DNA from: Tamlana flava
GTDB taxonomy: Bacteria; Bacteroidota; Bacteroidia; Flavobacteriales; Flavobacteriaceae
Direction of reading: 5' to 3'
DNA length: 64,000 bases
Assembly: GCF_041287255.1 (NCBI RefSeq)
Contig: NZ_JBGGTX010000001.1
Location: forward strand, 930,001 to 994,000
Shown: in pieces, positions 16,625 through 24,806 of the stretch
Layout of the letters: each line of letters starts with the position of its first letter
How positions within the stretch are numbered: the first letter of the stretch is position 1
The notes under the pieces: model-generated
Seen by the model: only the letters and a program-made list of their open reading frames with translations
Databases searched by the model: none
Told to the model about the DNA's origin: nothing
Program-made: the position numbers and the translations under genes

Positions 16625-18088
16625 TTATTTTTGTAATTGCTTTAAAAATTCTTGTACTATTTTAAAATCGTCAAAATCAAATCGCTCTCCTTTAATTTCC
16701 TGATAGGTTTCATGGCCCTTACCCGCAATCAAAATGATGTCGTTGGGTTGCGCCATTTGGCAGGCCGCTTTTATGGCTTGCTTTCTGTCTTCAATAGTTA
16801 GGGCCTTTTTATAGTTTTGGGGTTCAACACCTGCTTCAATTTCCTTTAAAATATCTGCCGGGTTTTCGCTACGTGGGTTATCACTTGTAAAGATTACTTT
16901 CGAACTTAATGCCGTAGCAATGTGTCCCATTTTTGGGCGCTTGGTTTTATCCCTATCTCCCCCGCAACCAACAACCGTAATGAGTTCTTCATTTTTGGTT
17001 CGGATACTATTGATGGTTTCTAGAACATTCTTTAGAGCGTCGGGAGTATGGGCATAATCAACAATGGCTGTAATTTTTTCATTTGAAACGATGTACTGAA
17101 AACGTCCACTTACACTTTCCAAATCACTAATCAACCTTAGAATTTCCACCTTTTCAAGACCCAACAGTTCCGCAGTAGCATAAATGGCCAAAACGTTATA
17201 GGCGTTGAAATTCCCAATCAACCTTGTCCAAACCTCACTATCGTTCACTTTTAATAGCAATCCTCCAAATTGATTTTCCAATATTGTGGATTTATAATCG
17301 GCATACTGCTTTAACGCATAGGTGTACTTTCTGGCTTGGGTGTTTTGTAACATCACCAAACCGTTTTTGTCATCAACATTGACTAGCGCAAAGGCTTTAC
17401 TTGAAAGTCCGTCAAAAAACCTCTTTTTTACATCGCGATATTCCGCAAAGGTTTGGTGATAATCCAAATGGTCGTGTGTAAGGTTGGTGAATATGCCTCC
17501 TTCAAATTGAAGCCCCTCAGTTCTATACTGATGAATGCCATGCGAACTCACCTCCATAAAGCAGAATTCAACACCAGCAACATTCATCTCATTTAAATAC
17601 TTATTAATGGTCAACGAATCTGGTGTGGTGTGGGTAGCTTTGTACTTCACATCATCAACCATGATTTTAACTGTGGACAACAAGCCCACTTTGTACCCTG
17701 CTTTTCTGAACAACTGATACAACAAACTCGCAACGGTGGTTTTTCCATTGGTTCCGGTAACCCCAACCAGCTTCAAATTTTCAGAAGGATTATCGTAAAA
17801 ATTTGACGCCATAATGGCCAATGCCCTATTGGAATTATCCACTTCTATATAAGTGACACCCCCAACCAAATGTTCGGGAATAGCCTCGCAAACCACACTT
17901 GTTGCCCCACTCTTAATGGCAGTTTCAATAAAATCATGCCCATCTGCAATAGCACCTCGAATAGCCACAAACAAATGGCCTTTTTCTATTTTTCTGGAAT
18001 CAAAATTAATGGTACTAACAGACACACCCGTACTACCAACTACAGCGTTTATGGTAACCTTGTACAATATGTCTTTTAATACCATCAT
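16625..18088 (-). CDS. murE: UDP-MurNAc-L-Ala-D-Glu--meso-diaminopimelate ligase
   Basis: Mur ligase of 487 residues adding the third stem amino acid. P-loop TGTNGKTT at 111-118, THTTPDSL near 152, THDHLDYH near 204, and DYAHTPDAL near 344. The DNPR motif at 403-406 is the established meso-diaminopimelate specificity signature, so this organism should have meso-DAP-type peptidoglycan. The start codon overlaps the stop of ftsI by 4 bases. Two adjacent ATG codons make the exact start ambiguous by one residue. Confidence 0.97.
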   Translation of the reverse strand: MMVLKDILYKVTINAVVGSTGVSVSTINFDSRKIEKGHLFVAIRGAIADGHDFIETAIKSGATSVVCEAIPEHLVGGVTYIEVDNSNRALAIMASNFYDNPSENLKLVGVTGTNGKTTVASLLYQLFRKAGYKVGLLSTVKIMVDDVKYKATHTTPDSLTINKYLNEMNVAGVEFCFMEVSSHGIHQYRTEGLQFEGGIFTNLTHDHLDYHQTFAEYRDVKKRFFDGLSSKAFALVNVDDKNGLVMLQNTQARKYTYALKQYADYKSTILENQFGGLLLKVNDSEVWTRLIGNFNAYNVLAIYATAELLGLEKVEILRLISDLESVSGRFQYIVSNEKITAIVDYAHTPDALKNVLETINSIRTKNEELITVVGCGGDRDKTKRPKMGHIATALSSKVIFTSDNPRSENPADILKEIEAGVEPQNYKKALTIEDRKQAIKAACQMAQPNDIILIAGKGHETYQEIKGERFDFDDFKIVQEFLKQLQK

Positions 18089-20091
18089 GATGCTTTTAAC
18101 ACTACGGTTTGATTTGTTTTTAACTTCGTATTCTTACTTACAGATTGTTCTTTTATAATGCCATTGCCATTCAATTTCACCTTAACTTCTACTTGCATGT
18201 TTTCCAAAAGCGCCAAGGCATCCATGGCTGGTAAGCCCACAACATTTGGCATTACGGTTTTATAGGTTTGGGCGGTTTCGTAAAAGCTTTCAAATTCTCC
18301 TTCCACTTCTGCAACTCGAACATCCAGTGATTGCACCTCATCAATAATTGGCGTATCCGTAAATATTTTTTGGGCAATTCTTTTAAATACAGGACCTGTT
18401 ACATCTGCCCCGTAATACCCTTTTTCCACGCTTGGCTTATGAATAACCACAATACAGGAGTACTTTGGGTTTTCCGCTGGAAAGTATCCAGAGAACGATG
18501 AGATATATCGTCTGTTTTCTTTCCAATCTTTCATCCAATATTCGGTTTGCGCCGTACCCGTTTTTCCTGCCATGGAGAAGTATTCTGAATACAACGAACG
18601 CCCAGTACCACGAACCACAACATTTTTCAAAATGCCCTGTATTTCCTTCAGCGTCTTTTCTGAACAGATTTTTTCATTTGACCCATCGCCCTCAAAAGTT
18701 TCAATAACATCATCAAGCTCTTTCACGGCTTTTATGAATTTCGGTTTCACCATAACACCATTGTTTGCAATGGCATTATAAAATGTCAAGGTTTGTAATG
18801 GTGTCAATTTTAAATTGTATCCATAAGCAATGGACGGAAGCGCATTTTTACTCCAAATTTTATCGCCTGGTCCGGGAATAATCGGCTTGCCTTCACCTAA
18901 TATGGGTAGACCCAAAGGCTTATTAAGATTCCAATCTTGTAAATGGCTGATGAATTTTTTTGGGTTTTCAGCATAACCTTCATCAATTATTGTAGCCAGC
19001 CCAATATTTGAAGACACTTCCAATACTCGTGCCACAGAAATCTTACCATGACCATGGGTATCGTAAATGCCTCTGCCATAGAATTGCTTGTAACCCAATT
19101 TGGTGTCGATTACCGTGGAGGTATCCACCATCTTATCTTCCAAAGCGGCCATGAGCGCCATTACTTTAAACGTAGAACCAGGCTCATGCGACTCTCCTAC
19201 GGCATAGTTTAAGCGCTCATAATAAAGGCCATCACTGTTTCTCCCCAAATTAGAAATGGCACGAATCTCTCCAGTTTTGGTTTCCATAACCACTACGCAT
19301 CCGTGGTCGGCCTCGTATTCTTCCAACTGTTTTAAAAGCGCATGGTGCGCAATGTCCTGAATATTAACATCAATGGTTGTATAAACGTCATAGCCATCTT
19401 TTGGCTCAACTTCATTGGCATCACTTAACGGTTTCCATTGTCCTTTCCCTATTTGCTGTTTTTTTCTTTTACCATCAACGCCTCGCAAATATTTCACTCC
19501 AAATGCACCATCAATACCGGCACGGGTAACGTTTCCTTTATCATCAAACCGCTCATATCCAATGGAACGTTGCGCAATGGCCCCCATAGGGTGTTCTCTC
19601 TTTGTTTTTTGTTCAACTATCAAGCCGCCTTTAAAGGCACCAAGATTCAACAGAGGAAAGTTTCTTAAGCGGATGTAATCGGAATACCCAATGTTCCTGG
19701 CCAATAAATAGTATCTATTTTTATTGGCTCGGGCTTTTCTAATATCTTTTTCCAATCTGTTTGAAGATTTTCCAGAATATTTTGAAAGCGAATCGCAAAG
19801 CGGCTTAACATATTCCTCAAAATTTTTGACGGAAGGCGTTAATGCATCAAACCGGATATCGTATTTTGGAATTGAGGTAGCCAATAAATTTCCGTTAACA
19901 GAATATACATTGCCTCTATTTGCAGGAATCACAACATCTTTAACAACACGTTCCGTAGCCAAGGCCCTGTATTTGTCGCCTTGCATAAACTGAATGCTAA
20001 TCAATTTAAACACCACGGCAAGCCCGAAGACGAACATACACCCTGCTATAAAATACAAACGGTTCAATATGTTTTTCTCGTTTACTGCCAA
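18085..20091 (-). CDS. ftsI: division transpeptidase FtsI (PBP3) with PASTA domain
   Basis: Class B penicillin-binding protein of 668 residues that cross-links septal peptidoglycan. One N-terminal membrane span (about 11-33), a dimerisation/pedestal domain, then the transpeptidase with active-site STFK (306-309), SSN (360-362) and KTGT near 510. A single C-terminal PASTA domain begins at TVMPNVVGLPAMDAL (about 608) and runs to the end; E. coli FtsI lacks it but it is usual in Bacteroidota. Located between ftsL and murE. Confidence 0.96.
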   Translation of the reverse strand: MAVNEKNILNRLYFIAGCMFVFGLAVVFKLISIQFMQGDKYRALATERVVKDVVIPANRGNVYSVNGNLLATSIPKYDIRFDALTPSVKNFEEYVKPLCDSLSKYSGKSSNRLEKDIRKARANKNRYYLLARNIGYSDYIRLRNFPLLNLGAFKGGLIVEQKTKREHPMGAIAQRSIGYERFDDKGNVTRAGIDGAFGVKYLRGVDGKRKKQQIGKGQWKPLSDANEVEPKDGYDVYTTIDVNIQDIAHHALLKQLEEYEADHGCVVVMETKTGEIRAISNLGRNSDGLYYERLNYAVGESHEPGSTFKVMALMAALEDKMVDTSTVIDTKLGYKQFYGRGIYDTHGHGKISVARVLEVSSNIGLATIIDEGYAENPKKFISHLQDWNLNKPLGLPILGEGKPIIPGPGDKIWSKNALPSIAYGYNLKLTPLQTLTFYNAIANNGVMVKPKFIKAVKELDDVIETFEGDGSNEKICSEKTLKEIQGILKNVVVRGTGRSLYSEYFSMAGKTGTAQTEYWMKDWKENRRYISSFSGYFPAENPKYSCIVVIHKPSVEKGYYGADVTGPVFKRIAQKIFTDTPIIDEVQSLDVRVAEVEGEFESFYETAQTYKTVMPNVVGLPAMDALALLENMQVEVKVKLNGNGIIKEQSVSKNTKLKTNQTVVLKAS

Positions 20092-20100
20092 GGTTGGTTA

Positions 20101-20418
20101 TCAATTTTGTGATTTTACTTTTATTTTTTTTGGCGGAATTACAGAGGGCGCCAACCCCTTTTCTTTCATAACATTTACAACATGCGATTCCATTTTAAGC
20201 CTCATGAGCTTCGATCGCCCATCAACAAAGGCAGAACGCATCTCCTTTACCTCATTCTTCAATCTTGCAATTTCATACACCTTTTTATCGGCACTGTGTG
20301 AACTGGCAATCATTATTATGGCCAGCCCCGAAATAAAAAGGATGAAACGCCAGTTTCTAAACGAATCATCACTTACCAAAAAGGTTCCTTTTAGTATGTT
20401 GTAGATGCTTTTCTTCAT
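20101..20418 (-). CDS. ftsL: FtsL-like small divisome protein
   Basis: A 105-residue bitopic protein: short cytoplasmic N-terminus, one span (about 24-40, RFILFISGLAIIMIA), then a heptad-like helical region (YEIARLKNEVKEMRSAFVDGRSKL) expected for the leucine-zipper part of FtsL. FtsL proteins diverge strongly, so the name rests on size, topology and position between rsmH and ftsI, where FtsL is found in most dcw clusters. It would form a complex with FtsQ and a FtsB partner that is not in this window. Confidence 0.8.
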   Translation of the reverse strand: MKKSIYNILKGTFLVSDDSFRNWRFILFISGLAIIMIASSHSADKKVYEIARLKNEVKEMRSAFVDGRSKLMRLKMESHVVNVMKEKGLAPSVIPPKKIKVKSQN

Positions 20419-20443
20419 AAACCGCTTTTGGTCTTTTTATTTT

Positions 20444-21340
20444 TTATATTTTTTCAGCTATTCGAAGTTTTGCACTTCTTGCCCTGTTGTTCGATTTTAT
20501 CTCTTCTTTCGAAGGAACTATTAAACTCCCTACCTTTTTCAGTGGCACTCCAAAATTGCCAAACATATCGCGCTCTGGCTCTCCTTCAAACATGCCGTTT
20601 CTTATAAATCGTTTTACCAACCTGTCCTCCAATGAATGATAGGATATAAAGCTTAAACGACCTCCCTTTTTTAAAATCTCGGGAGTTTGCAATAAAAACT
20701 CCTTTAACGCCTCAATCTCTTGGTTCACCTCTATCCTTATGGCTTGATAAATTTGAGCCAACACTTTGTTTTCATGACGCGGCGGTAAAAACTTTTGCAA
20801 CACTTCCTTAAGTTGGGCACTTGTTACAATGGGTTCAGTTTTCCTATGATGAACAATCAACCTTGCCATTGCTGGGGCTGCACGCAATTCACCATATTGC
20901 AAAAACACATTTTTCAGTTGTTCTTCGTCATATTCATTCACCACATGAAATGCGGAGAGCTTGTTTTGTCGATTCATCCGCATATCCAAATTTGCTTCAA
21001 ATCGTGTTGAAAAACCACGTTCTGCAACATCAAACTGATGTGATGAAACACCAAAGTCAGCCAAGATTCCATCAACTTCTTTCACCCCATGAAACCTTAA
21101 AAACCGTTTTACATACCTAAAGTTTTCATTAATCAGCGTAAAGCGACTGTCATCAATTGTATTTCTAAGAGCGTCTTGATCTTGATCAAAAGCGAACAAC
21201 TTTCCGTTTTCACCAAGTCGATTTAATATTTCCTTGCTATGGCCGCCACCGCCAAACGTGACATCAACATAAATTCCATCTGGCTTAATATTCAGCCCAT
21301 CAACAGTTTCTTCTAATAGTACCGGGTTATGATATTCCAT
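20444..21340 (-). CDS. rsmH: 16S rRNA (cytosine1402-N4)-methyltransferase
   Basis: SAM-dependent methyltransferase (formerly MraW) of about 298 residues that modifies C1402 of 16S rRNA. Motif I VDVTFGGGGHS, then LADFGVSSHQFD, RGFSTRFEANLDMRM and the C-terminal FISYHSLEDRLVKRF are diagnostic. I take the ATG giving MEYHNPVLLEETV as start because this is where homologues begin; three further ATG codons lie just upstream (to 21352). Either choice overlaps the 3-prime end of mraZ by 14-26 bases, so the two are coupled. Confidence 0.95.
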   Translation of the reverse strand: MEYHNPVLLEETVDGLNIKPDGIYVDVTFGGGGHSKEILNRLGENGKLFAFDQDQDALRNTIDDSRFTLINENFRYVKRFLRFHGVKEVDGILADFGVSSHQFDVAERGFSTRFEANLDMRMNRQNKLSAFHVVNEYDEEQLKNVFLQYGELRAAPAMARLIVHHRKTEPIVTSAQLKEVLQKFLPPRHENKVLAQIYQAIRIEVNQEIEALKEFLLQTPEILKKGGRLSFISYHSLEDRLVKRFIRNGMFEGEPERDMFGNFGVPLKKVGSLIVPSKEEIKSNNRARSAKLRIAEKI

Positions 21341-21797
21341 CACCATCATCATCTTGTCCCATTACCTCTTCGGCCAAATCTGCAAAATCCACAGCCGTTT
21401 CATCAATCGCCTGTTCGTACAAATCCTTATCCCAGATTTCAATAATATTGATAGCCGAAGCCACAACAATATTCTTTGAAATATTGGCAAAAACCGTTAA
21501 ATCCTTAGGGATTAACAATCTGCCATTTACATCTATCTCAACAATTTTAGCACCAGCTGTAAACCTCCTGATAAAATCATTGTTCTTTTTCTTGAATTTA
21601 TTCAGCTTGTTCATTTTTTGCATTAGGGCTTGCCATTCGCTCATGGGGTAAAGCTCCAAACACTTTTGAAATACAGAACGACGCAGCACAAAACCATCTT
21701 GCAAAGCCGAAGACAGTTGCTTTTTGATGGAAGCAGGCATCATTAATCTGCCTTTTACATCAACCTTGCAATCGTATGTTCCTGTGATTAAATCCAA
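21327..21797 (-). CDS. mraZ: MraZ, transcriptional regulator of the dcw cluster
   Basis: A 156-residue protein with two SpoVT/AbrB-like halves: GTYDCKVDVKGRLMMPAS near the N-terminus and AKIVEIDVNGRLLIPKDL in the second half. MraZ rings bind repeated short boxes in their own promoter. I choose the TTG at 21797 (MDLITGTYDCK) as start. A longer GTG start at 21854 would lie inside the putative operator, and a TTG at 21833 lies inside the -7 element, so neither could be on the transcript. First gene of the 13-gene cluster. No Shine-Dalgarno is seen, as usual in this phylum. Confidence 0.9.
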   Translation of the reverse strand: MDLITGTYDCKVDVKGRLMMPASIKKQLSSALQDGFVLRRSVFQKCLELYPMSEWQALMQKMNKLNKFKKKNNDFIRRFTAGAKIVEIDVNGRLLIPKDLTVFANISKNIVVASAINIIEIWDKDLYEQAIDETAVDFADLAEEVMGQDDDGDGIS

Positions 21798-21830
21798 AAG
21801 CGGTTTGCTGAATTTTAAATGTTTAAGTGT

Positions 21831-21838
21831 CAAATATA
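21831..21838 (-). promoter_or_regulatory. -7 element of the mraZ/dcw promoter
   Basis: On the minus strand the bases read TATATTTG, a full match to the Bacteroidota -7 consensus TAnnTTTG. No TTTG is seen at the expected -33 position, which is instead occupied by the MraZ-type boxes. Transcription would start near 21824, leaving an untranslated leader of about 27 bases before the TTG start of mraZ. Confidence 0.65.
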
Positions 21839-21849
21839 TCGAAAAATTT

Positions 21850-21874
21850 ACCACTTATTACCACATTATACCAC
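21850..21874 (-). promoter_or_regulatory. three MraZ-type operator boxes
   Basis: Three direct repeats of GTGGT on the minus strand (plus-strand ACCAC at 21850-21854, 21860-21864 and 21870-21874), exactly 10 bp apart, so on one face of the helix. MraZ of other bacteria is known to bind three or four short G-rich boxes with about 10-bp spacing ahead of mraZ. Position directly upstream of the -7 element fits autoregulation of the cluster. The remaining gap up to 22087 holds AT-rich sequence with no gene. Confidence 0.7.
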
Positions 21875-22087
21875 TTTGTTGATAAATTTTCGACCAAAAC
21901 CGTATTTTATCGAGCTATTAAGAGATAAAGGCAGCAATAGCCCATGTTTGCCCGGGGCAAAAAATTCCCAAACCGAAATAAAACCCCTGTTAACATCTTA
22001 ATTTTTAACATGAAAAATTTCATTTAAGAGGACAGAAACTATTTTATTAGGAAAAAATTAATTTCATGGATTTATCAATGATTTAAC

Positions 22088-22095
22088 TATATTTG
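22088..22095 (+). promoter_or_regulatory. -7 promoter element before the alpha/beta hydrolase gene
   Basis: TATATTTG matches the Bacteroidota -7 consensus TAnnTTTG and lies 26 bases before the ATG at 22121. The -33 region has only TTTC (22062-22065), one mismatch from TTTG with a slightly long spacer. Confidence 0.5.
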
Positions 22096-22120
22096 TTTTT
22101 AATGACTGACTACCTTATTG

Positions 22121-22885
22121 ATGGCGCATCGTTTAAAAAAAGAGAAGAATTACAACTATATTGAGGCAGGAGAAGGCACCCCAATTATTGTGTTGCATGG
22201 CCTTATGGGCGGGTTGAGTAATTTTGATTCTGTAACCGACTTTTTTAGTAATAAAGGATACAAAGTATTGATTCCTGAGCTGCCAATTTACTCGATGTCT
22301 TTACTTAAAACAAATGTAAAAAGCTTTGCTAAATACCTTCATGACTTTATTGTGTTTAAAGGCTACAAAGAGGTTATTTTACTTGGAAATTCATTGGGCG
22401 GCCATATTGGTTTGTACCACACCAAAATGTTTCCTGAAAGCGTAAAAGCTTTAATCATTACAGGCAGTTCGGGGCTTTACGAAAGTGCCATGGGCAGTGG
22501 TTATACCAAACGTAGCGACTATGAGGTAATCAAGAAAAAAGCACAGGATGTTTTTTACGACCCTGCTGTGGCCACCAAAGAAATTGTTGATGAAGTTTAC
22601 GAAACCGTTAACGACCGGAACAAACTGATAAAAACCTTGGCCATCGCCAAAAGTGCCATACGTCATAACATGGCAAAGGATTTACCAAAAATGCTAACAC
22701 AAACCTGCATTATTTGGGGCAAAAATGATAACGTAACCCCACCTGAGGTTGCGATAGAGTTTAATAGCCTTTTGCCCAATTCTGAATTGTTTTGGATTGA
22801 TAAATGTGGGCATGCCGCCATGATGGAACATCCTGATGAGTTCAACCAAATTATGGATGCTTGGTTGCAAAAAAACGGCTTTTAA
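22121..22885 (+). CDS. alpha/beta-fold hydrolase
   Basis: A 254-residue cytoplasmic hydrolase (no signal peptide). Oxyanion-side motif VLHGLMGG, nucleophile elbow GNSLGG (Ser), acid in WGKNDNVTPPEVA and base in CGHAAMMEHP give a full Ser-Asp-His triad of the common alpha/beta hydrolase family. The substrate cannot be read; esterase or C-C hydrolase activity are both possible. It lies 38 bases before engB in the same direction and has its own promoter element, divergent from the dcw operon. A TTG three bases upstream of the ATG is an alternative start. Confidence 0.85.
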   Translation: MAHRLKKEKNYNYIEAGEGTPIIVLHGLMGGLSNFDSVTDFFSNKGYKVLIPELPIYSMSLLKTNVKSFAKYLHDFIVFKGYKEVILLGNSLGGHIGLYHTKMFPESVKALIITGSSGLYESAMGSGYTKRSDYEVIKKKAQDVFYDPAVATKEIVDEVYETVNDRNKLIKTLAIAKSAIRHNMAKDLPKMLTQTCIIWGKNDNVTPPEVAIEFNSLLPNSELFWIDKCGHAAMMEHPDEFNQIMDAWLQKNGF

Positions 22886-22923
22886 AAAATTCCTGATTTC
22901 TTTGGAATACAAAAACGCTTGAT

Positions 22924-23529
22924 TTGAAAATAAAAACAGCTGAATTTGTTGTTAGTAACTCTGATGTGGCAAAATGCCCCAATAGCAGATTGCCCGAATA
23001 CGCGTTTATTGGCAGAAGTAATGTTGGTAAATCGTCGTTAATCAACATGTTAACTGGTAGAAAAAGCTTAGCCAAAACCTCGGGAAAACCTGGAAAAACA
23101 CAGCTCATCAACCATTTTTTAATAAACAAAAACTGGCATTTGGTAGATTTACCGGGCTATGGTTATGCCAAGGCTTCCAAAACCTCAAAAAAGGTATTTC
23201 AAAAATTTATTACCCAATATTTTAGTCTGCGCGAGCAATTGGTAACCGCCTTTGTTTTGGTGGATATTAGGCACGAACCCCAAACCATAGATTTAGAGTT
23301 TATGCAATGGCTTGGCGAAAACGGCATACCGTTCTCCATTATTTTTACAAAAGCCGATAAGCTAAAACCAAAAGCCATAGAAAGGCATATTGAACAATAC
23401 AAAACCATACTTTTGGAAACTTGGGAAGAGATGCCCCACTATTTCATCACTTCATCAACAAAAACCATAGGGCAAGAAGAACTTTTGGGCTATATTGATG
23501 AACTGAATGGCAATATGGCGTTAAGCTGA
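22924..23529 (+). CDS. engB: ribosome biogenesis GTPase EngB (YsxC/YihA)
   Basis: A 201-residue TRAFAC GTPase needed for large-subunit assembly. G1 GRSNVGKSS near residue 36, G2/switch region TSGKPGKTQ, G3 DLPGYGYAK, G4 TKADK and G5 SSTK are all present. The start is a TTG (giving MKIKTAEFVVSN); no in-frame ATG fits the family N-terminus. Probably cotranscribed with the preceding hydrolase. Its downstream side borders the second copy of the 76-bp repeat. Confidence 0.95.
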   Translation: MKIKTAEFVVSNSDVAKCPNSRLPEYAFIGRSNVGKSSLINMLTGRKSLAKTSGKPGKTQLINHFLINKNWHLVDLPGYGYAKASKTSKKVFQKFITQYFSLREQLVTAFVLVDIRHEPQTIDLEFMQWLGENGIPFSIIFTKADKLKPKAIERHIEQYKTILLETWEEMPHYFITSSTKTIGQEELLGYIDELNGNMALS

Positions 23530-23547
23530 AATAACAAACTACCACCT

Positions 23548-23623
23548 AAACTGTAAGAATATTATGTATATTTAACAGAATAAATATAATGTAGATAAAC
23601 GTAATACGTTTATCCAACTGTTG
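23548..23623 (+). repeat. 76-bp dispersed repeat, copy B (cassette left boundary)
   Basis: Matches 3431-3506 at 72 of 76 positions, including the perfect inverted repeat GATAAACGTA (23594-23603) / TACGTTTATC (23605-23614), and ends in CAACTGTTG. The bases spanning its right edge, GTTGTAGCCA (23620-23629), are the exact complement of TGGCTACAAC at 24202-24211 beyond the next gene, the same logic as in copy A but with different bases. Confidence 0.75.
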
Positions 23624-23642
23624 TAGCCAATTTTAGAACGAT

Positions 23643-24197
23643 ATGAGAAGAAATATTCATTGCATGCTTATTCTAGTCTTAGTTTCTATAAATCTTCTAA
23701 GTTATTCTCAAGAACCTTCGTTTGTTCCTGACAACTTTGAGGCACCTGAAATGTATGATACAGATAGTCTTAAATTTAGGGTTCTAACAAATTAGTATTT
23801 AGAGTTGGATTATGACGCCGTTGTTACAAGCATTGACCATCTTCAAGGAGTATTTGGACCATATTCTAACTGGCCGCCAAAGAATTTAACAATTCAAAAG
23901 GATTCAACAGATTTGTTATGGCATGAAAATGAATTCTTGCAAAGAAGCTCATTTACCTATACTGTTTTAACTCCAGACGAAGCCAAAGCTGTTGGATGCG
24001 TATATATCTTTCCATGCGAGAAAAAAGACTATGATGCAATGATAATTTTATGGGCTAGATCAAGTGTTCTACAATACGGTACAGATGAATTACTATACGA
24101 AACAACAAAGGATTGGATAGAAAAAGAATGGCCATTTAATAAAGTCGCATATCCCGGAAGAGAAATACAATGGAATGATTGGAAAAACTTTAAATAA
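23643..24197 (+). pseudogene. secreted GNAT-acetyltransferase-like gene interrupted by TAG
   Basis: One frame of 184 codons plus stop with a single in-frame TAG at 23793-23795. The part before it encodes a signal peptide (CMLILVLVSINLLSYSQ) and KFRVLTN; the part after it reads YLELDYDAVVTS, GVFGPYSNWP, RSSFTYTV, GCVYIFPCEKKDYDA and EWPFNKVAYPGREIQW. This matches a family of GNAT N-acetyltransferase-like proteins. Homologues read straight across the TAG position, so the codon replaces an ordinary residue, probably Gln, Glu or Lys. The downstream half could be translated alone from TTG 23805. It is the cargo of the second cassette-like segment. Confidence 0.7.
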
Positions 24198-24201
24198 AAA
24201 C

Positions 24202-24330
24202 TGGCTACAACATGCTGTATCCGTCATTGCCACTTGCGATTTAACCAGGTTAAAACTCAAATATCTTTCAAACATTATGTAACTTGACTCCCGGTGAGCG
24301 TGGCAACGCCGCATACAGCCAACCGTTATT
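24202..24330 (+). repeat. attC-like imperfect palindrome B
   Basis: Element of about 129 bases directly after the broken GNAT-like gene. Outer arms 24214-24233 and 24300-24319 pair at 17 of 20 positions; the middle is about 65 bases and not obviously structured apart from an ACCAGGT stretch. The left edge TGGCTACAAC complements 23620-23629 before the gene; the right edge is AACCGTTATT. Same design as the palindrome at 4118-4213 with nearly unrelated arm sequence. Confidence 0.62.
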
Positions 24331-24358
24331 TTAAAAAGAGCTGAACATCAATCGTTAT

Positions 24359-24799
24359 ATGGATTCAAAATCTAATCTTGAAATCTTTAGTGCAAGAACT
24401 TTAATCTTTCCAGTAGAGGAAGTTTACAGGGCTTTTACAGACCCTTCGATTTTAAAAAATTGGTGGGGACCAAATGGCTTTACCAACACCATTCATGAAT
24501 TTGACTTAAAACCTGGTGGAAAATGGATTTTGACCATGCATGGACCCGAAAAAGGCGACTACGAGAATTCTTCTGTCTTTGAAATTGTTAAACCGAACGA
24601 ACTTGTACGATGGAAACGAATTTCGCAACCATGGTTTGATATGGAAATTGCATTTAAAAAAATTGCCTACTCGAAATCTCAAATTTCATTTCGGATGATT
24701 TTCAAGACTGCTGAAGAATGCAACAAAATTAGAGCTTTCGCCGAACCAAAAAATGAAGAAAATTTTGATAGGCTTGAAAACGTATTGGCAAACCTGTAA
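24359..24799 (+). CDS. SRPBCC / AHSA1-type protein
   Basis: A 146-residue soluble protein of the START-like fold. The pattern VYRAFTDPSILKNWWGP near the N-terminus, then LKPGGKWILTMHGP and IVKPNELVRWKRIS, is typical of the AHSA1 (activator of Hsp90 ATPase homologue) branch of SRPBCC proteins; in bacteria these bind hydrophobic ligands and have mostly unknown roles. It starts 29 bases after the right edge of palindrome B, so it may be part of the inserted segment. Convergent with the next gene, 7 bases apart. Confidence 0.85.
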   Translation: MDSKSNLEIFSARTLIFPVEEVYRAFTDPSILKNWWGPNGFTNTIHEFDLKPGGKWILTMHGPEKGDYENSSVFEIVKPNELVRWKRISQPWFDMEIAFKKIAYSKSQISFRMIFKTAEECNKIRAFAEPKNEENFDRLENVLANL

Positions 24800-24806
24800 T
24801 TAAAAA

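Noticed and set aside
21798..21854. Longer mraZ start (GTG at 21854)
   Set aside because: It would place the start inside the three operator boxes and upstream of the -7 element.
3431..24330. Composite transposon with the two 76-bp repeats as ends
   Set aside because: The repeats are in direct orientation 20 kb apart with the conserved dcw cluster between them, there is no transposase, and each has its own palindrome; two independent insertions fit better.
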